From positions 35,435 through 99,434 of the forward strand of contig JADFDS010000005.1 in NCBI GenBank assembly GCA_018262715.1: a stretch of DNA of 64,000 nt. Direction: 5' to 3'. The notes under the pieces were generated by a model, which saw only the letters and a program-made list of their open reading frames with translations, ran no database searches and was not told the DNA's origin. This DNA is from Bacteroidota bacterium. GTDB lineage: Bacteria; Bacteroidota; Bacteroidia; Bacteroidales; VadinHA17. The translations under genes and the position numbers were made by a program. This document shows positions 26,947 through 35,949 of this stretch, piece by piece; position 1 is the first letter of the stretch; every line of letters starts with the position of its first letter.

Positions 26947-29550
26947 CTATCTTTTCTTTTTGAGAAGGATTTTAATCGGGCTCTCCTTAACCTCTTCCTT
27001 CTGTGGTTCAGTTGCAGCAGGCTGCTCCTTTCCCTCTTCCCAGGTTATGCTGAATTTCGGCTTGCTCTCTGCCGGGGTTGTCCGGGTTGTGTCTGCCGAG
27101 TACCAGCCGTACTCCTCGTTGAGTATTCCCTTCAGCGTCTGCTTCTCGGCAGCAATGTCATTCTTTATATTGTCCTGTGCCTGTCCGAAGTCATAACCCA
27201 CACTGGTTTTGCCATTTACGCATTCTATCTTCAGCGGCACTGTTGCCTTGCCGCTGCCGTCTACCTTCACCTGCCCGAATGAACTGACGTTACGGTTGCG
27301 CTCCCTTGCCTTCCGGCTCATTACCTCTGAAAGAAGTAGCCGGACATGATAAATGTAATCACCTTCAAACCCGTGTGTTCCGTAGACGGTGAAATTTACA
27401 GCCGAAGAGTTTATCAGCATTTTCGGAATGGAAACGGTTCCGTTATTAATGAAAATGTCATTTTCCATTTTCGAGAAACTGATATTCTTCAGTTCGTCGA
27501 GATCAAGATATGCCGAAAGGCTTTCCGCCGGGGCGAAGCTGATCAGCTTTCCGTCACTGATGACAAGATGTGCCTCGGCCACTATCGCCTTGCGGAAGAA
27601 CCTGTAATTGCCGTCGAGGGGGGACAGCATGGTCACATTGCCCGTCAGCCTCCCGCGGAGGTTGTCGCTCACAATGAAGTTCTGTCCGAAGTTATTGAAG
27701 GAGGTAAATGCCTGGTTAATATCAACATTTTTAACATCAAGGCTGGCCTTGGTAATGAATCCGCCATCCTGTTGCCTGCCAAGCATCAGTTCTCCCTCAA
27801 GCACCCCTTCAAGTCCGCTGGCGTATACTTCGTCAAAGGTTATCACATAAGGCCTGTATGTTAATCTGCTGCTGAAGTTGGCGGCCCTGAAGTTATTGAA
27901 TATCAGACTGTCAGCTTTTAGAAGTATATTTACACTGACGTCCGCCGGATAAATATCAGCCGGTTTGCCGGTGCTGTCAGGCTGCTTACTTTTTGCAGGC
28001 ACCAGCGCAGCAGTGACCAGCCTGTCAACATGAACATCACCGTTTATATCAAGGTTCTGACCTCCGCCGGCCAGCCACGGGAAGAAGTTTTTCATGGCTG
28101 CATTGACGGTAAAGCGCTGGTCCAGGAAAGTAAAGGAAAGGTTATCGGCAATCAGGTCATTTTTTACCGACAGCGAGCCGTTGACATCTTTGAGGGCAAG
28201 CCCGCGCCTGGCCAGCGTTGCCCCGAACTCTCTGAAGGAAAGTGAGATATCCGGGCTCAGGTACGCAAGAGCCGTGGCCGGAAGTATGCTGTCGGGAAGC
28301 GTTCCGGAAAGCCTTATACTCCCTGAAAGTGTACCTGTCTGGTCTTTAATGTATCCCGATCTGAAAATCTTGTCGAGGTCGTCAAAGTCAAGGTCACCGT
28401 CAAGATTAAGGGTTATATGGGGTCTTCGGAGGTTGTTCATCATAAATGAGCCCTTCACCGATGCGGAGCCGTACCTGGCGGTGAGTTTGTCAACGGTGAA
28501 CCGGAATGTCTCGGCTGAGTTGTGGTCGCCGTTGGTGAGCGCCCCGCTGAACTCCAGGTTATTGACCCTGAAGCCTGTGGAGGAGTGGCTCATCCTTCCT
28601 CCTGCGAGTCCGTAGGTGAGGTCTATGTGAGGTTTGCCGGCATCGCCGTAAGGGCCTGTGATACTGCACTTCAGGTCAATGATGCCTGAGGGGGAAAAGT
28701 TACCGGTGACGGTTTTCCATCTGTCAGGCAGCCTTGAGATTACCGATGCAATGCTGATTTTCCTGCCTTCAATGATGAGGTTGAGGGTTGAAGATGAGTA
28801 GTTGACGTTCCCGGTGATGTCGAACCTCAGGTCGGCTATGCTGAGTGCTCCCTTTGCCACTGAAAGGGAGTTTGCCGACTTGCGGAGTTTGATGCCCGCC
28901 TCCACCGGGATGTCTCTTATTGTTGTTCCTTCCAGGTTTATGGAATCAATCCCTGCGTTAAGAGCAGTGCTGAGGTATATGCCTGTTCTGAACAGTTCCC
29001 CGCCGAGGGTTGCCGCCCCTATTCTCCCTGCCATGCGCATTCCAGAGCTCATGTCATTGTACACTGCCCTGAAGTCAACCGCGCTGATGTTCTTCAGCCT
29101 GACATTCTTGCCATCTCCATTCTTTTCAGAGAAGACCTCGTAATTGATGTCGCCCCTCCGGTCAGTCAGCAGGTTAACCTCACCGTTTCTTGCAGTGATC
29201 GACTTAACTGCCACCGTGCCGGTAAGAAGTGACGGCATCGAAACCGTCAGTGACAGCGAGGAGGCGTAGAGAAGTGTGTCATTATCCTCATGCCTCAGCT
29301 GTTTCTTGTCGTAGAACGGGGAGGGTTCAACCAGGAGATCACTGAACCTGACGGTAATATTGGGGAATGATTCGAAGATTGTAATGTGAAGGTTGCCATA
29401 CGAAATCTTCGTATTGACGCTCTCATTGACCTTCCTGATAAGGGATTCTGTCAGGTGCTCCTGCCGCAGCAGGGCATATAATCCCGGTACCAGGATGAGC
29501 AGCAGCAGCAACCCGGCGGCAATCAGCGCTATTTTCCGGAACAGTCTCAT
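26947..29550 (-). CDS. AsmA-family envelope protein
   Basis: An 867-residue protein with one N-terminal membrane helix (about 7-27) followed by a long beta-rich periplasmic domain, the architecture of AsmA/TamB-type proteins now linked to phospholipid transport between membranes. The N-terminal AsmA block (ISYGNLHITIFESFPNITVRFSDLL) and the C-terminal AsmA_2-like region (about 600-760) are recognisable. The last 60 residues are charged and include a glutamine/glutamate-rich tail. It sits 21 bp after pepE and 3 bp before the histidine kinase gene. Confidence 0.85.
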   Translation of the reverse strand: MRLFRKIALIAAGLLLLLILVPGLYALLRQEHLTESLIRKVNESVNTKISYGNLHITIFESFPNITVRFSDLLVEPSPFYDKKQLRHEDNDTLLYASSLSLTVSMPSLLTGTVAVKSITARNGEVNLLTDRRGDINYEVFSEKNGDGKNVRLKNISAVDFRAVYNDMSSGMRMAGRIGAATLGGELFRTGIYLSTALNAGIDSINLEGTTIRDIPVEAGIKLRKSANSLSVAKGALSIADLRFDITGNVNYSSSTLNLIIEGRKISIASVISRLPDRWKTVTGNFSPSGIIDLKCSITGPYGDAGKPHIDLTYGLAGGRMSHSSTGFRVNNLEFSGALTNGDHNSAETFRFTVDKLTARYGSASVKGSFMMNNLRRPHITLNLDGDLDFDDLDKIFRSGYIKDQTGTLSGSIRLSGTLPDSILPATALAYLSPDISLSFREFGATLARRGLALKDVNGSLSVKNDLIADNLSFTFLDQRFTVNAAMKNFFPWLAGGGQNLDINGDVHVDRLVTAALVPAKSKQPDSTGKPADIYPADVSVNILLKADSLIFNNFRAANFSSRLTYRPYVITFDEVYASGLEGVLEGELMLGRQQDGGFITKASLDVKNVDINQAFTSFNNFGQNFIVSDNLRGRLTGNVTMLSPLDGNYRFFRKAIVAEAHLVISDGKLISFAPAESLSAYLDLDELKNISFSKMENDIFINNGTVSIPKMLINSSAVNFTVYGTHGFEGDYIYHVRLLLSEVMSRKARERNRNVSSFGQVKVDGSGKATVPLKIECVNGKTSVGYDFGQAQDNIKNDIAAEKQTLKGILNEEYGWYSADTTRTTPAESKPKFSITWEEGKEQPAATEPQKEEVKESPIKILLKKKR

Positions 29551-29571
29551 GGCACCTGGCGGCGCAGATGA

Positions 29572-30291
29572 TTATCTTTTGCTTATTTTCAGCAGGAAGG
29601 AGAGGTCACTTCCGGGCTTCACCTCCCGGGGTTCACTTCCGTACCTGAAGACACGCGCATTTCTGGGTCCGATAAGCGACAGATTTTTACCTTCCAGGAG
29701 GAACATTGTTCCTTCGCGAAGCCCTGCAACATACAACTCTCTGTTTACCTCAATGAACTCCTGTATCCTCTGCTCGCGGGTTTCGCCGGCATGACCGGCA
29801 GGATTGGCATCGAGGTAATGGGGATTGATCTGAAACGGGATCAGCCCGAAAGCCCTGAAGGATGATGGTGCGGTGACGGGCATGTCATTGGTGGTCATTA
29901 TTGTGGGGCAGGTCACATTCGAGCCTGCGCTCCATCCGATGTACGGTGTGCCCGACAGGACCTTCTTCCTGACCGGGGCAATCAGCTTATTGTCTCTCAG
30001 GCATTTCAGCAGCATCCAAGTATTTCCTCCGCCTGCTACAATAGCCGGTGCATCCATGATTGCCTTAACCGGATCCCTGAAATGATGGATCGAGACCACG
30101 TCATGCCCTACCTCGTTGAAACGGTTCCTTACCTTCTGTTCATACTCGTCATATGAAAATGTCACTGCGGCATATGGGATGAACAGGGCCTTGACCTTCC
30201 TGCTCCCCAGGAAATCCCTGATATTGTTTTTCGGGTAATCGAGATATGCCTCTCCGGCATTGGTTGAATTGCTGATAAGAAGTAGTCTCAT
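29572..30291 (-). CDS. pepE: Dipeptidase E (peptidase S51)
   Basis: A 239-residue cytoplasmic serine peptidase that cleaves Asp-Xaa dipeptides. The nucleophile is S121 in GWSAGSN, preceded by the AIVAGGGNTWMLL block (about 83-95) that is diagnostic of PepE. A family-typical INPHY motif near residue 160 supplies the histidine. It is the first gene of the operon with asmA, a histidine kinase and U32. A hairpin able to form at 30318-30341 lies in its leader. Confidence 0.92.
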   Translation of the reverse strand: MRLLLISNSTNAGEAYLDYPKNNIRDFLGSRKVKALFIPYAAVTFSYDEYEQKVRNRFNEVGHDVVSIHHFRDPVKAIMDAPAIVAGGGNTWMLLKCLRDNKLIAPVRKKVLSGTPYIGWSAGSNVTCPTIMTTNDMPVTAPSSFRAFGLIPFQINPHYLDANPAGHAGETREQRIQEFIEVNRELYVAGLREGTMFLLEGKNLSLIGPRNARVFRYGSEPREVKPGSDLSFLLKISKR

Positions 30292-30317
30292 TTTTGTCTC
30301 GTTATTACTTTTTTAAG

Positions 30318-30341
30318 GGGCGGTATGCTGATCCACCGCCC
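30318..30341 (-). promoter_or_regulatory. Leader hairpin upstream of pepE
   Basis: A perfect 7-bp GC-rich inverted repeat (30318-30324 with 30335-30341, loop of 10) lies 27 bp upstream of the pepE ATG on the minus strand. There is no T-run, so it is more likely a leader structure or operator than a terminator. Confidence 0.35.
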
Positions 30342-30430
30342 TATGTATCAACGCTCCAAACTTACATAAAATCACCCGATTTTGTACAGCCGGCGAAAGG
30401 AGAGCTTCCGGTTTAACTAAATAACAACAG

Positions 30431-30457
30431 AAAAGGGGACATCTGTCCGATGCCCCC
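30431..30457 (-). terminator. Terminator of the sigma/anti-sigma/barrel operon
   Basis: On the minus strand a 9-bp stem (30457-30449 with 30443-30435, one G-T pair, loop of 5) is followed by four T residues and lies 28 bp past the stop of the beta-barrel gene. Confidence 0.6.
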
Positions 30458-30484
30458 CTGATTCAGAAGTTCAGTTGTATGCTG

Positions 30485-31534
30485 TTAGTCGTTGATCGTC
30501 AGCGCAATGCCTATCTCGAACGGGTAGAGTTCGGGTCCCTTTCCCTTTTCGAACATAGGCGACAGATAGCAGGTGCCGTACACCTGGACCATCTCGTATC
30601 CCGCCCTGGCGGTCACTCCGTACCTCAGCACATTGAGGTTGAAGTCGTCATGATTCTTGTCTTTCTGCTTCCCGTCGTTGTAATAGACAACCTTTGTATG
30701 CGAGCCAAGCTTCACGGCTCCGATCACGCCGGCGCCCAGGTTGATTGTGCTTCCGTGCGATACCGGTATCTGCACTTCAAGTATTACCGGCAGGATCCCG
30801 TAAATCGTTGCAAGCTTGCTCTTTTCGTACCTGACCGGCTCTGCCGGGAAGAACGGGGAGACAATTCCTTCTCCGTCAACTACAATTGAGTTGTTGCCGT
30901 CAAAGCGGTAGTTGTTAAAGTTGATGCCAAGGGCTGTGACCAGTCCGAAATGGCGGGTAAAACCCAGGCTGACAGGGGGAGAAACAATATTAAAGCTGGT
31001 TGATTTTGCGGTGTTGAGATCAAGGTAGCCATCCATGGGCACATCATTGTTCAGCCAGGTTGCAGTGGAGAAATTGTTGTAACCGATTTCGATGCCACCA
31101 AGATGGCCGTCAAAGCTCTTTCCCGGCCTGCCGGTCGCTTCTTCGTTCCAGTATTCATCATCATCAAAGTCAATTTCTGTGCTGTCACCGTCCTCAAAGA
31201 TCCTTACACCCTTTTTACCGATCCGGATAACGGTCTCGTCACCCGTGTCCTTAATGGTCACAATATCGCCGATCCTTACGGTTGATGTGTCGCCTTCATC
31301 GTCGCTGACAACCACGGCGATCTCTTCACCTTCTGCCCTGATCGCTGCCAGTGTGTCCTCTGCTGCGACGATCAGCGTGTCTTCCGCGGCTGCAACCAGC
31401 GTATCCGGAATTGTGACTTGTTTTGTCTGCTGCTCAAGCTGTTCAAGCTCCTTCAGCTTCTGCTCCTTCTCCTGTGCCAGGGCCGGGAGGAGCATTGAAA
31501 CGATAAGTAATGCTGAGATTAATATTCTTTTCAT
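30485..31534 (-). CDS. Outer-membrane beta-barrel protein of the ECF sigma operon
   Basis: A 349-residue exported protein with a signal peptide (about 1-20, ALAQ). A Q/E/K-rich helical stretch follows at 21-40, then a very acidic region at 40-135 that includes a run of Asp and Glu near 120-130. The C-terminal 210 residues look like a PorT-type eight-stranded barrel, with alternating hydrophobic strands from IEIGYNNF onward and a final aromatic-free strand ending GIALTIND. It follows the anti-sigma gene by 58 bp. It may be a target or part of an envelope-sensing unit with the sigma factor. No enzyme motif is visible. Confidence 0.7.
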   Translation of the reverse strand: MKRILISALLIVSMLLPALAQEKEQKLKELEQLEQQTKQVTIPDTLVAAAEDTLIVAAEDTLAAIRAEGEEIAVVVSDDEGDTSTVRIGDIVTIKDTGDETVIRIGKKGVRIFEDGDSTEIDFDDDEYWNEEATGRPGKSFDGHLGGIEIGYNNFSTATWLNNDVPMDGYLDLNTAKSTSFNIVSPPVSLGFTRHFGLVTALGINFNNYRFDGNNSIVVDGEGIVSPFFPAEPVRYEKSKLATIYGILPVILEVQIPVSHGSTINLGAGVIGAVKLGSHTKVVYYNDGKQKDKNHDDFNLNVLRYGVTARAGYEMVQVYGTCYLSPMFEKGKGPELYPFEIGIALTIND

Positions 31535-31592
31535 GGCTTTAAATAGTTTGTTGTTTAATGCCGGGACGTCTGAGGGTGCCGAAAAGTTACAC

Positions 31593-32546
31593 TCAGGGGG
31601 TTGTTTTGTTCACAGGTTTCGTGAAAGAGAGCAGGGAAGAGCTGAAAGTGACGGCCACGGGCTCACCGCTTTTATTGCTGATACGGTCGAGTTCCATATC
31701 CCATCCGAATACGTTGTTGATGCCTGTGATGCAGCCGTTTGCTATCATATAGCCGTCAATTTTTTTCTCTTTTCCGGTCACGGCGCCTGCCAGGAAGGAA
31801 ATGCTGCGGAACATCCAGTTCTTCTCTTCCTGCAAAGTCATGTCGGGCTGAATATCCCTGATATTGACCGAGATGATGGCCGGTATTAATTCAGGGGCCA
31901 CTGATGAGGCTGTAGCATGGCCCCGGGCAAGAGCAATGGGCTCAACCCTGACAAGTCCGGTTATCTCTGCGGGCTTTTCCATACCTTCTGCGAGATGGCC
32001 CTGCGACGCATTCTCTTCAGCAGCCGGTGTCTGTACCGGCCGTACCGGCAAGATATTGGGTTCGGGAATCCTTTCAACTGCAATTATCGGGGCGTACACC
32101 TGAATTTCTGCCACTGTCATTGCAGGTCCGTTGACGGCTCCCCTTGAGTTTATGGTTTTAAGTTTTGCCCCGGCCGGACCGTATATGATCATTATAACCA
32201 TTGCTGCCACTGCAAGCAGTGTCGGAATCACGGAGCGGCGGAATGCCGTCAGCGCCGGTGACAGCCTGACAGCTGACTTCATTCCGGGCCAGTTCTCATT
32301 GTATGGCACAAGGCGGATGCTGCGGAAACTTCCGGCACGGTCTCTTCTGTCGGTACTGGCTGTCATGACGGATTCCAGTTCTTCCACGGCCTCTCCTGAG
32401 AGAGCCCCTTCAGCCCATGCTGCAGCCATCAGGTCAAACTGCTCATCGGTCAGTTCCGCAGGCCTGCGGAAAAGCCTGCGGCCCGATGGCATCCTGTCAT
32501 CAGGCGGCGTCAGTCGCGGGAAATCCATATCTTCCGTTATTGCCAT
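31593..32546 (-). CDS. Probable membrane anti-sigma factor
   Basis: A 317-residue protein with a cytoplasmic N-terminal domain (about 1-95) containing an LTDEQFDLMAAAWAEGALSGE segment (given here for recognition). One TM helix (about 107-126) and a 190-residue periplasmic domain follow. Its first codons overlap the end of the ECF sigma factor gene by 10 bp, the classic sigma/anti-sigma arrangement. The zinc-binding HxxxCxxC of ZAS anti-sigmas is absent, so it would bind sigma through another fold. The anti-sigma role is inferred from context and topology. Confidence 0.7.
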   Translation of the reverse strand: MAITEDMDFPRLTPPDDRMPSGRRLFRRPAELTDEQFDLMAAAWAEGALSGEAVEELESVMTASTDRRDRAGSFRSIRLVPYNENWPGMKSAVRLSPALTAFRRSVIPTLLAVAAMVIMIIYGPAGAKLKTINSRGAVNGPAMTVAEIQVYAPIIAVERIPEPNILPVRPVQTPAAEENASQGHLAEGMEKPAEITGLVRVEPIALARGHATASSVAPELIPAIISVNIRDIQPDMTLQEEKNWMFRSISFLAGAVTGKEKKIDGYMIANGCITGINNVFGWDMELDRISNKSGEPVAVTFSSSLLSFTKPVNKTTP

Positions 32547-33022
32547 ACCGATGTCTTTACAAGATAGTTTCTCAGAGCCACACGTCCCCTGAAAATATAG
32601 GTCTTGACCTGTGCCTCAGATAAGCCGGTTATTTCACCAATCTCCCTGTAGTTGTATCCTTCGTAGTCGCGCAGCAGTATTACCGACCGCTGGACTGCCG
32701 GCAGCTTTTCCAGTGCCCTGTGCAGCACCTCGTTCAGGTCGTTGCCATTTTCTTCCGCGTAGAGTGTGCTGTCATCGTAATATTCAACATCCACAAGCCT
32801 GGAGTCTTTTCTTATCACGTCAATCATCCTGTTGTAGGCTGTAGAGAAGAGCCATGACTTCACGGCGCCGTACTCGATCTCTGTGACGCAGCGCCACAGC
32901 TTCTCGTACGTATCCTGCACGATATCGTCAGCCCTGTGGCTGTCCTTTATGCTGCGGAGGATGAAACGGAAGACGTGGTCTCCGAACTCCCTGACGGCGT
33001 TATTGTACTCCTTTACGATCAT
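32537..33022 (-). CDS. ECF-type RNA polymerase sigma factor
   Basis: A 161-residue sigma-70 family factor with only regions 2 and 4. Region 2 contains the ADDIVQDTYEKLWR block (about 30-43) and the WLFSTAYNRMIDVIRK -10 recognition helix. Region 4 is the VILLRDYEGYNYREIGEITGLSEAQVKTYIFRGR helix-turn-helix, read in parts (about 117-150). It heads an operon with the overlapping anti-sigma gene and the barrel gene. No autoregulated promoter copy could be recognised upstream. Confidence 0.93.
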   Translation of the reverse strand: MIVKEYNNAVREFGDHVFRFILRSIKDSHRADDIVQDTYEKLWRCVTEIEYGAVKSWLFSTAYNRMIDVIRKDSRLVDVEYYDDSTLYAEENGNDLNEVLHRALEKLPAVQRSVILLRDYEGYNYREIGEITGLSEAQVKTYIFRGRVALRNYLVKTSVWQ

Positions 33023-33099
33023 TCAGGTCAATGCACTGACACCCTAAAGACGGCCGAAACACCCCGAATGTTACAGATACCTGCATAAAAAATTGGTAA

Positions 33100-33120
33100 C
33101 GCCGGGTCCGAGACCCGGCG
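33100..33120. repeat. Palindromic element copy 1
   Basis: A perfect 9-bp inverted repeat (CGCCGGGTC / GACCCGGCG) around a CGA loop, in the gap between the sigma factor gene and the GH16-like gene. A second copy lies 61 bp further on. Confidence 0.85.
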
Positions 33121-33160
33121 CGCGGCAATATGTATGGATATATGCATATGATGCAGATAA

Positions 33161-33181
33161 CGCCGGGTCTGAGACCCGGCG
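33161..33181. repeat. Palindromic element copy 2
   Basis: Same 9-bp arms as the copy at 33100, with a TGA loop. Flanks are partly similar (TAAC before both copies), suggesting a REP-like dispersed element. There is no T-run, so it is not a typical terminator. Confidence 0.85.
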
Positions 33182-33219
33182 CTACGTCATATTATTGCAG
33201 ATATCTGCCTGGCAGGCAG

Positions 33220-34806
33220 TTATTTGGGTTGGTACACCCTGACCCAATCAACCTCCATGGAGGAGATTCCGCCGATTGGTTTGTCAACGCCTCCGGCCAG
33301 GTTGATAAACATCGGTTCCTGGGGCACGCCGGTGGTCTGGCGCATCACCTCGACGCCGTTGATCTTCCATACCATGGCGTTTGGCGTCCAATCGAGGGTG
33401 TAGATGTAGAAATCAGAAAGATACCTTGATCCGATGCTCTTCCTGTAATGGCTTCCCGGCGAGGTGAAAAGGTCAAACCAGACCTTTCCGCTGCCCGACC
33501 TGCAGACGTCAACATGCGGTGTGATGCGGTCACCGATCAGCCAGAATGCGTTACGGACATTCGGATCAGTGAGTTTGATCTTGGCTGTGAAGGTGCCGTA
33601 CTTCTGCCTGAACGAGGCGCCGGTGTTGACAATGCCGGACGTGAAATTGAAGTCTTTTGTGTAAAAACCCCTTGCCGGGTCCCATGCCTTGCCGTTTATC
33701 TTTTGCGGCTTGGTTATAATGCGAAGCACGCTGTGACGTACCTCTACATTATCAGAGGGGGTATAACTATGAAGATCAGTGGATATGCTGTAGCTGTCGT
33801 GCAGCAGCTTATCGCCCGGATAATACCTGTTTGTCCACCTGGTGCTGTCGGGTGCAGTGCCGTCGAACTCGTCGCTGAAGGTAAGCTCCCTGTTTTTAAG
33901 CATGTCAAACTTGTTTGAATCCTTAACACTGAAGTACCACTTGATTTCGGGTGAATTCTTCAGGGTTTCGTATTCCTTAAGTTCTCTGAACATCTCGCTC
34001 TTTTCGAAACGGCGCTTGTCAAGAAGATATTCCTTCCTTTCGTGAAATTCTTTAGTCTTAAGATATTCCTGGAGTTCATAATACCTCTTCAGCCGTGCGG
34101 AATCCTTTACCTGGACCCAATTGTGATAATCCTTTGACTCACGGAACTTGTAGAAGTTAACAATGTCAGTGGCACTCTTCTTTGTTTTAAGTTCCTGGAG
34201 CTTCTGGTATTCGGGAGTGTCTTTGAAAGTGACCGGCTTCATGTTCTTTTTCAGCAGAAAAGCCGCGGAAGTAACCAATGCCTGCAGTTCGGTGAACCTC
34301 TTCACCTTTTCGGGATTCAGGTTCTTTTTCACCTCCCTGTCGCCCTTCAGTTTCTTGAATTCCAACCATTTGCCATACTCTTCGGTATCCCTGAAGGTAA
34401 CGGGCTTCATCCTTTCCTTCTGTTTGAACTCAGGCGATTGCACAAAGAGCTGAAGGTCTTCGATCTCCTTAATCCTTGCCGAGCCGTCGAGCGACAGAAA
34501 ATTCTTCAGGAGGGCGTTTCCTTCGGTCTTAAAATAGGAAACAATGTCTTTTGCCTTCTGCAAGCCCAGGAATTCTGCCTCCCGGGCGTGCTCCTCAGAG
34601 CCTTTGTATGTGAGTGATTCTATCTCCTTTCTCTTCTGTTTAAAACCGGCTGAGTTGACGCTTTCATGAAGACGTGTGTATTTTGCCAGGCCTTCCGAGC
34701 CGGCAAAGGCAATCATCTTTTCATACTCGGCAATCAGAGCCTTCTCTTCCTGTTCGATCTTGGAGGTTGAGGGGATCATCCCCAGCATCAGCTTTAAGGT
34801 TGACAT
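33220..34806 (-). CDS. Four-repeat protein with a catalytically degenerate GH16-like domain
   Basis: A 528-residue protein with no signal peptide or membrane segment. Residues about 37-302 form four tandem repeats of roughly 58-72 residues (37-108, 109-168, 169-235, 236-302). They are rich in Lys/Glu/aromatics, with shared elements such as MKPVTFxDTxEY at 133-144 and 189-200. Residues 308-528 match the GH16 laminarinase fold (TFSDEFDG, FWLIGDRI, YTLDWTPN, EVDWVRVYQ). The catalytic ExDxxE is replaced by HVDVCR (H431, D433, R436), so hydrolysis is unlikely. It could be a glycan-binding or structural protein. It is a single gene flanked by palindromes and by a divergent acid phosphatase. Confidence 0.75.
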   Translation of the reverse strand: MSTLKLMLGMIPSTSKIEQEEKALIAEYEKMIAFAGSEGLAKYTRLHESVNSAGFKQKRKEIESLTYKGSEEHAREAEFLGLQKAKDIVSYFKTEGNALLKNFLSLDGSARIKEIEDLQLFVQSPEFKQKERMKPVTFRDTEEYGKWLEFKKLKGDREVKKNLNPEKVKRFTELQALVTSAAFLLKKNMKPVTFKDTPEYQKLQELKTKKSATDIVNFYKFRESKDYHNWVQVKDSARLKRYYELQEYLKTKEFHERKEYLLDKRRFEKSEMFRELKEYETLKNSPEIKWYFSVKDSNKFDMLKNRELTFSDEFDGTAPDSTRWTNRYYPGDKLLHDSYSISTDLHSYTPSDNVEVRHSVLRIITKPQKINGKAWDPARGFYTKDFNFTSGIVNTGASFRQKYGTFTAKIKLTDPNVRNAFWLIGDRITPHVDVCRSGSGKVWFDLFTSPGSHYRKSIGSRYLSDFYIYTLDWTPNAMVWKINGVEVMRQTTGVPQEPMFINLAGGVDKPIGGISSMEVDWVRVYQPK

Positions 34807-34880
34807 TGCAGGTTACTTTTTGGTATGGTACGGTTAAAGTTAAAAATCTTTCAAACAATATAAACGGCATCGGCCAATTA

Positions 34881-34903
34881 TTTGTTAATTAGGCACTAAC
34901 AAA
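34881..34903. promoter_or_regulatory. Inverted repeat between divergent genes
   Basis: TTTGTTA and TAACAAA form a perfect 7-bp inverted repeat with a 9-base spacer, 53 bp before the acid phosphatase start. It is a candidate operator for either divergent gene. Confidence 0.35.
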
Positions 34904-34955
34904 CAAAATGGACCGGTTTCCGGCAATTAGTTTATTATCAACAGAATAAAAACGG

Positions 34956-35843
34956 ATGAAAAAGCTCATTATTGTTACACTCATTATAATGCTGGCTTCC
35001 TGTGCCACGGTGAAGCAGACATCTTATCCGGCGGAGGACCGTTCCGCACCGTCTGCCGGGAACCTTGCCGCCGAGGATTCGCAGGATGATCAGGACAACC
35101 TGATATTGGCAACTCTCTGGTTTCAGAAATCGGCCGAGATGAGGGCGCTTTTCTACCAATGCTTCCGGAATGCGGAGGTTGCCCTGAGGGAAAACCTTGA
35201 AATGCATAATGAGGGAAAACCCGCGGCAGACTCTTCCATACCGGCAGACTCAGGCCAGCCAGGATCTGAAAAACCGGCAGCAGTGGTCCTTGACATTGAC
35301 GAGACCCTGCTCGACAACTCACCCTTCCAGGGATGGCAGGTTTTACGGAAGAAGGCATTCAACAATGACGACTGGTTCAGGTGGGTGGAGCTCGCCCGCG
35401 CCAGGCCGCTGCCGGGTGCGGTGGAGTTCACCAGGTACGCCGATTCCCTGGGCGTTGAGGTTTTCTATGTATCCAACAGAACCGTGGGGGAGATGGGGCC
35501 GACCATTTCAAATATGGCAGCGTGGGGATTTGCCAATGCTGACAGCACACACATGCTGCTGAAGGAAACCGTCTCCTCAAAGGTGGAGAGGCGGGCGCTT
35601 ATCGAAAAGGATTATGAGATTTTACTTCTGGTAGGTGATAACCTGGCCGACCTCAGCGGCATCTATGAGAAACGGGGTCCTGACCACGGCTTTGGGGCTG
35701 TTGATGCAGACCGCCGGCTCTTCGGCACAAGATACATCGTGCTTCCCAATCCCATGTACGGCAACTGGCTCAATGACCTTCTGCGGTCAGCTCCCGGCAG
35801 CACAGAGCGGGAGAAGTTGCTGAACATGCTCGAGGGGTTCTGA
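34956..35843 (+). CDS. Class C acid phosphatase lipoprotein (e(P4) family)
   Basis: A 295-residue lipoprotein phosphatase. The lipobox LASC places the lipidated cysteine at C16. The HAD motif I is DIDET (D113, D115, T117), and the later DNLADL segment supplies the acidic metal ligands. E(P4)-type enzymes dephosphorylate nucleotides such as NMN and 5'-nucleotides at the cell surface, aiding nucleoside or NAD uptake. The gene stands alone with a possible terminator at 35900-35933. The start ATG follows an AT-rich region with an inverted repeat. Confidence 0.9.
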   Translation: MKKLIIVTLIIMLASCATVKQTSYPAEDRSAPSAGNLAAEDSQDDQDNLILATLWFQKSAEMRALFYQCFRNAEVALRENLEMHNEGKPAADSSIPADSGQPGSEKPAAVVLDIDETLLDNSPFQGWQVLRKKAFNNDDWFRWVELARARPLPGAVEFTRYADSLGVEVFYVSNRTVGEMGPTISNMAAWGFANADSTHMLLKETVSSKVERRALIEKDYEILLLVGDNLADLSGIYEKRGPDHGFGAVDADRRLFGTRYIVLPNPMYGNWLNDLLRSAPGSTEREKLLNMLEGF

Positions 35844-35899
35844 GAGCACTCCTGCATTTCTAAATATTAGCGAATCTCCCCGGAATATTATTGTTGTTT

Positions 35900-35933
35900 A
35901 AAAACATCAATATCGATGTCATAATGTTTTTTT
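35900..35933 (+). terminator. Weak terminator after the acid phosphatase gene
   Basis: AAAAACAT and ATGTTTTT can form an 8-bp AT-rich stem (35900-35907 with 35924-35931) that continues into T residues. It is weak because of its AT-rich stem and 16-base loop. Confidence 0.35.
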
Positions 35934-35949
35934 ATAACCACAATTAATA

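Noticed and set aside
31092..31889. 265-codon open frame antisense to the barrel and anti-sigma genes
   Set aside because: Its Ser/Val-rich sequence mirrors the acidic linker of the opposite gene, and it spans two well-supported genes.
34956..35843. Part of an NAD-salvage operon
   Set aside because: Although e(P4)-type phosphatases can act on NMN, no pnu or nad genes are adjacent, so the context does not support it.
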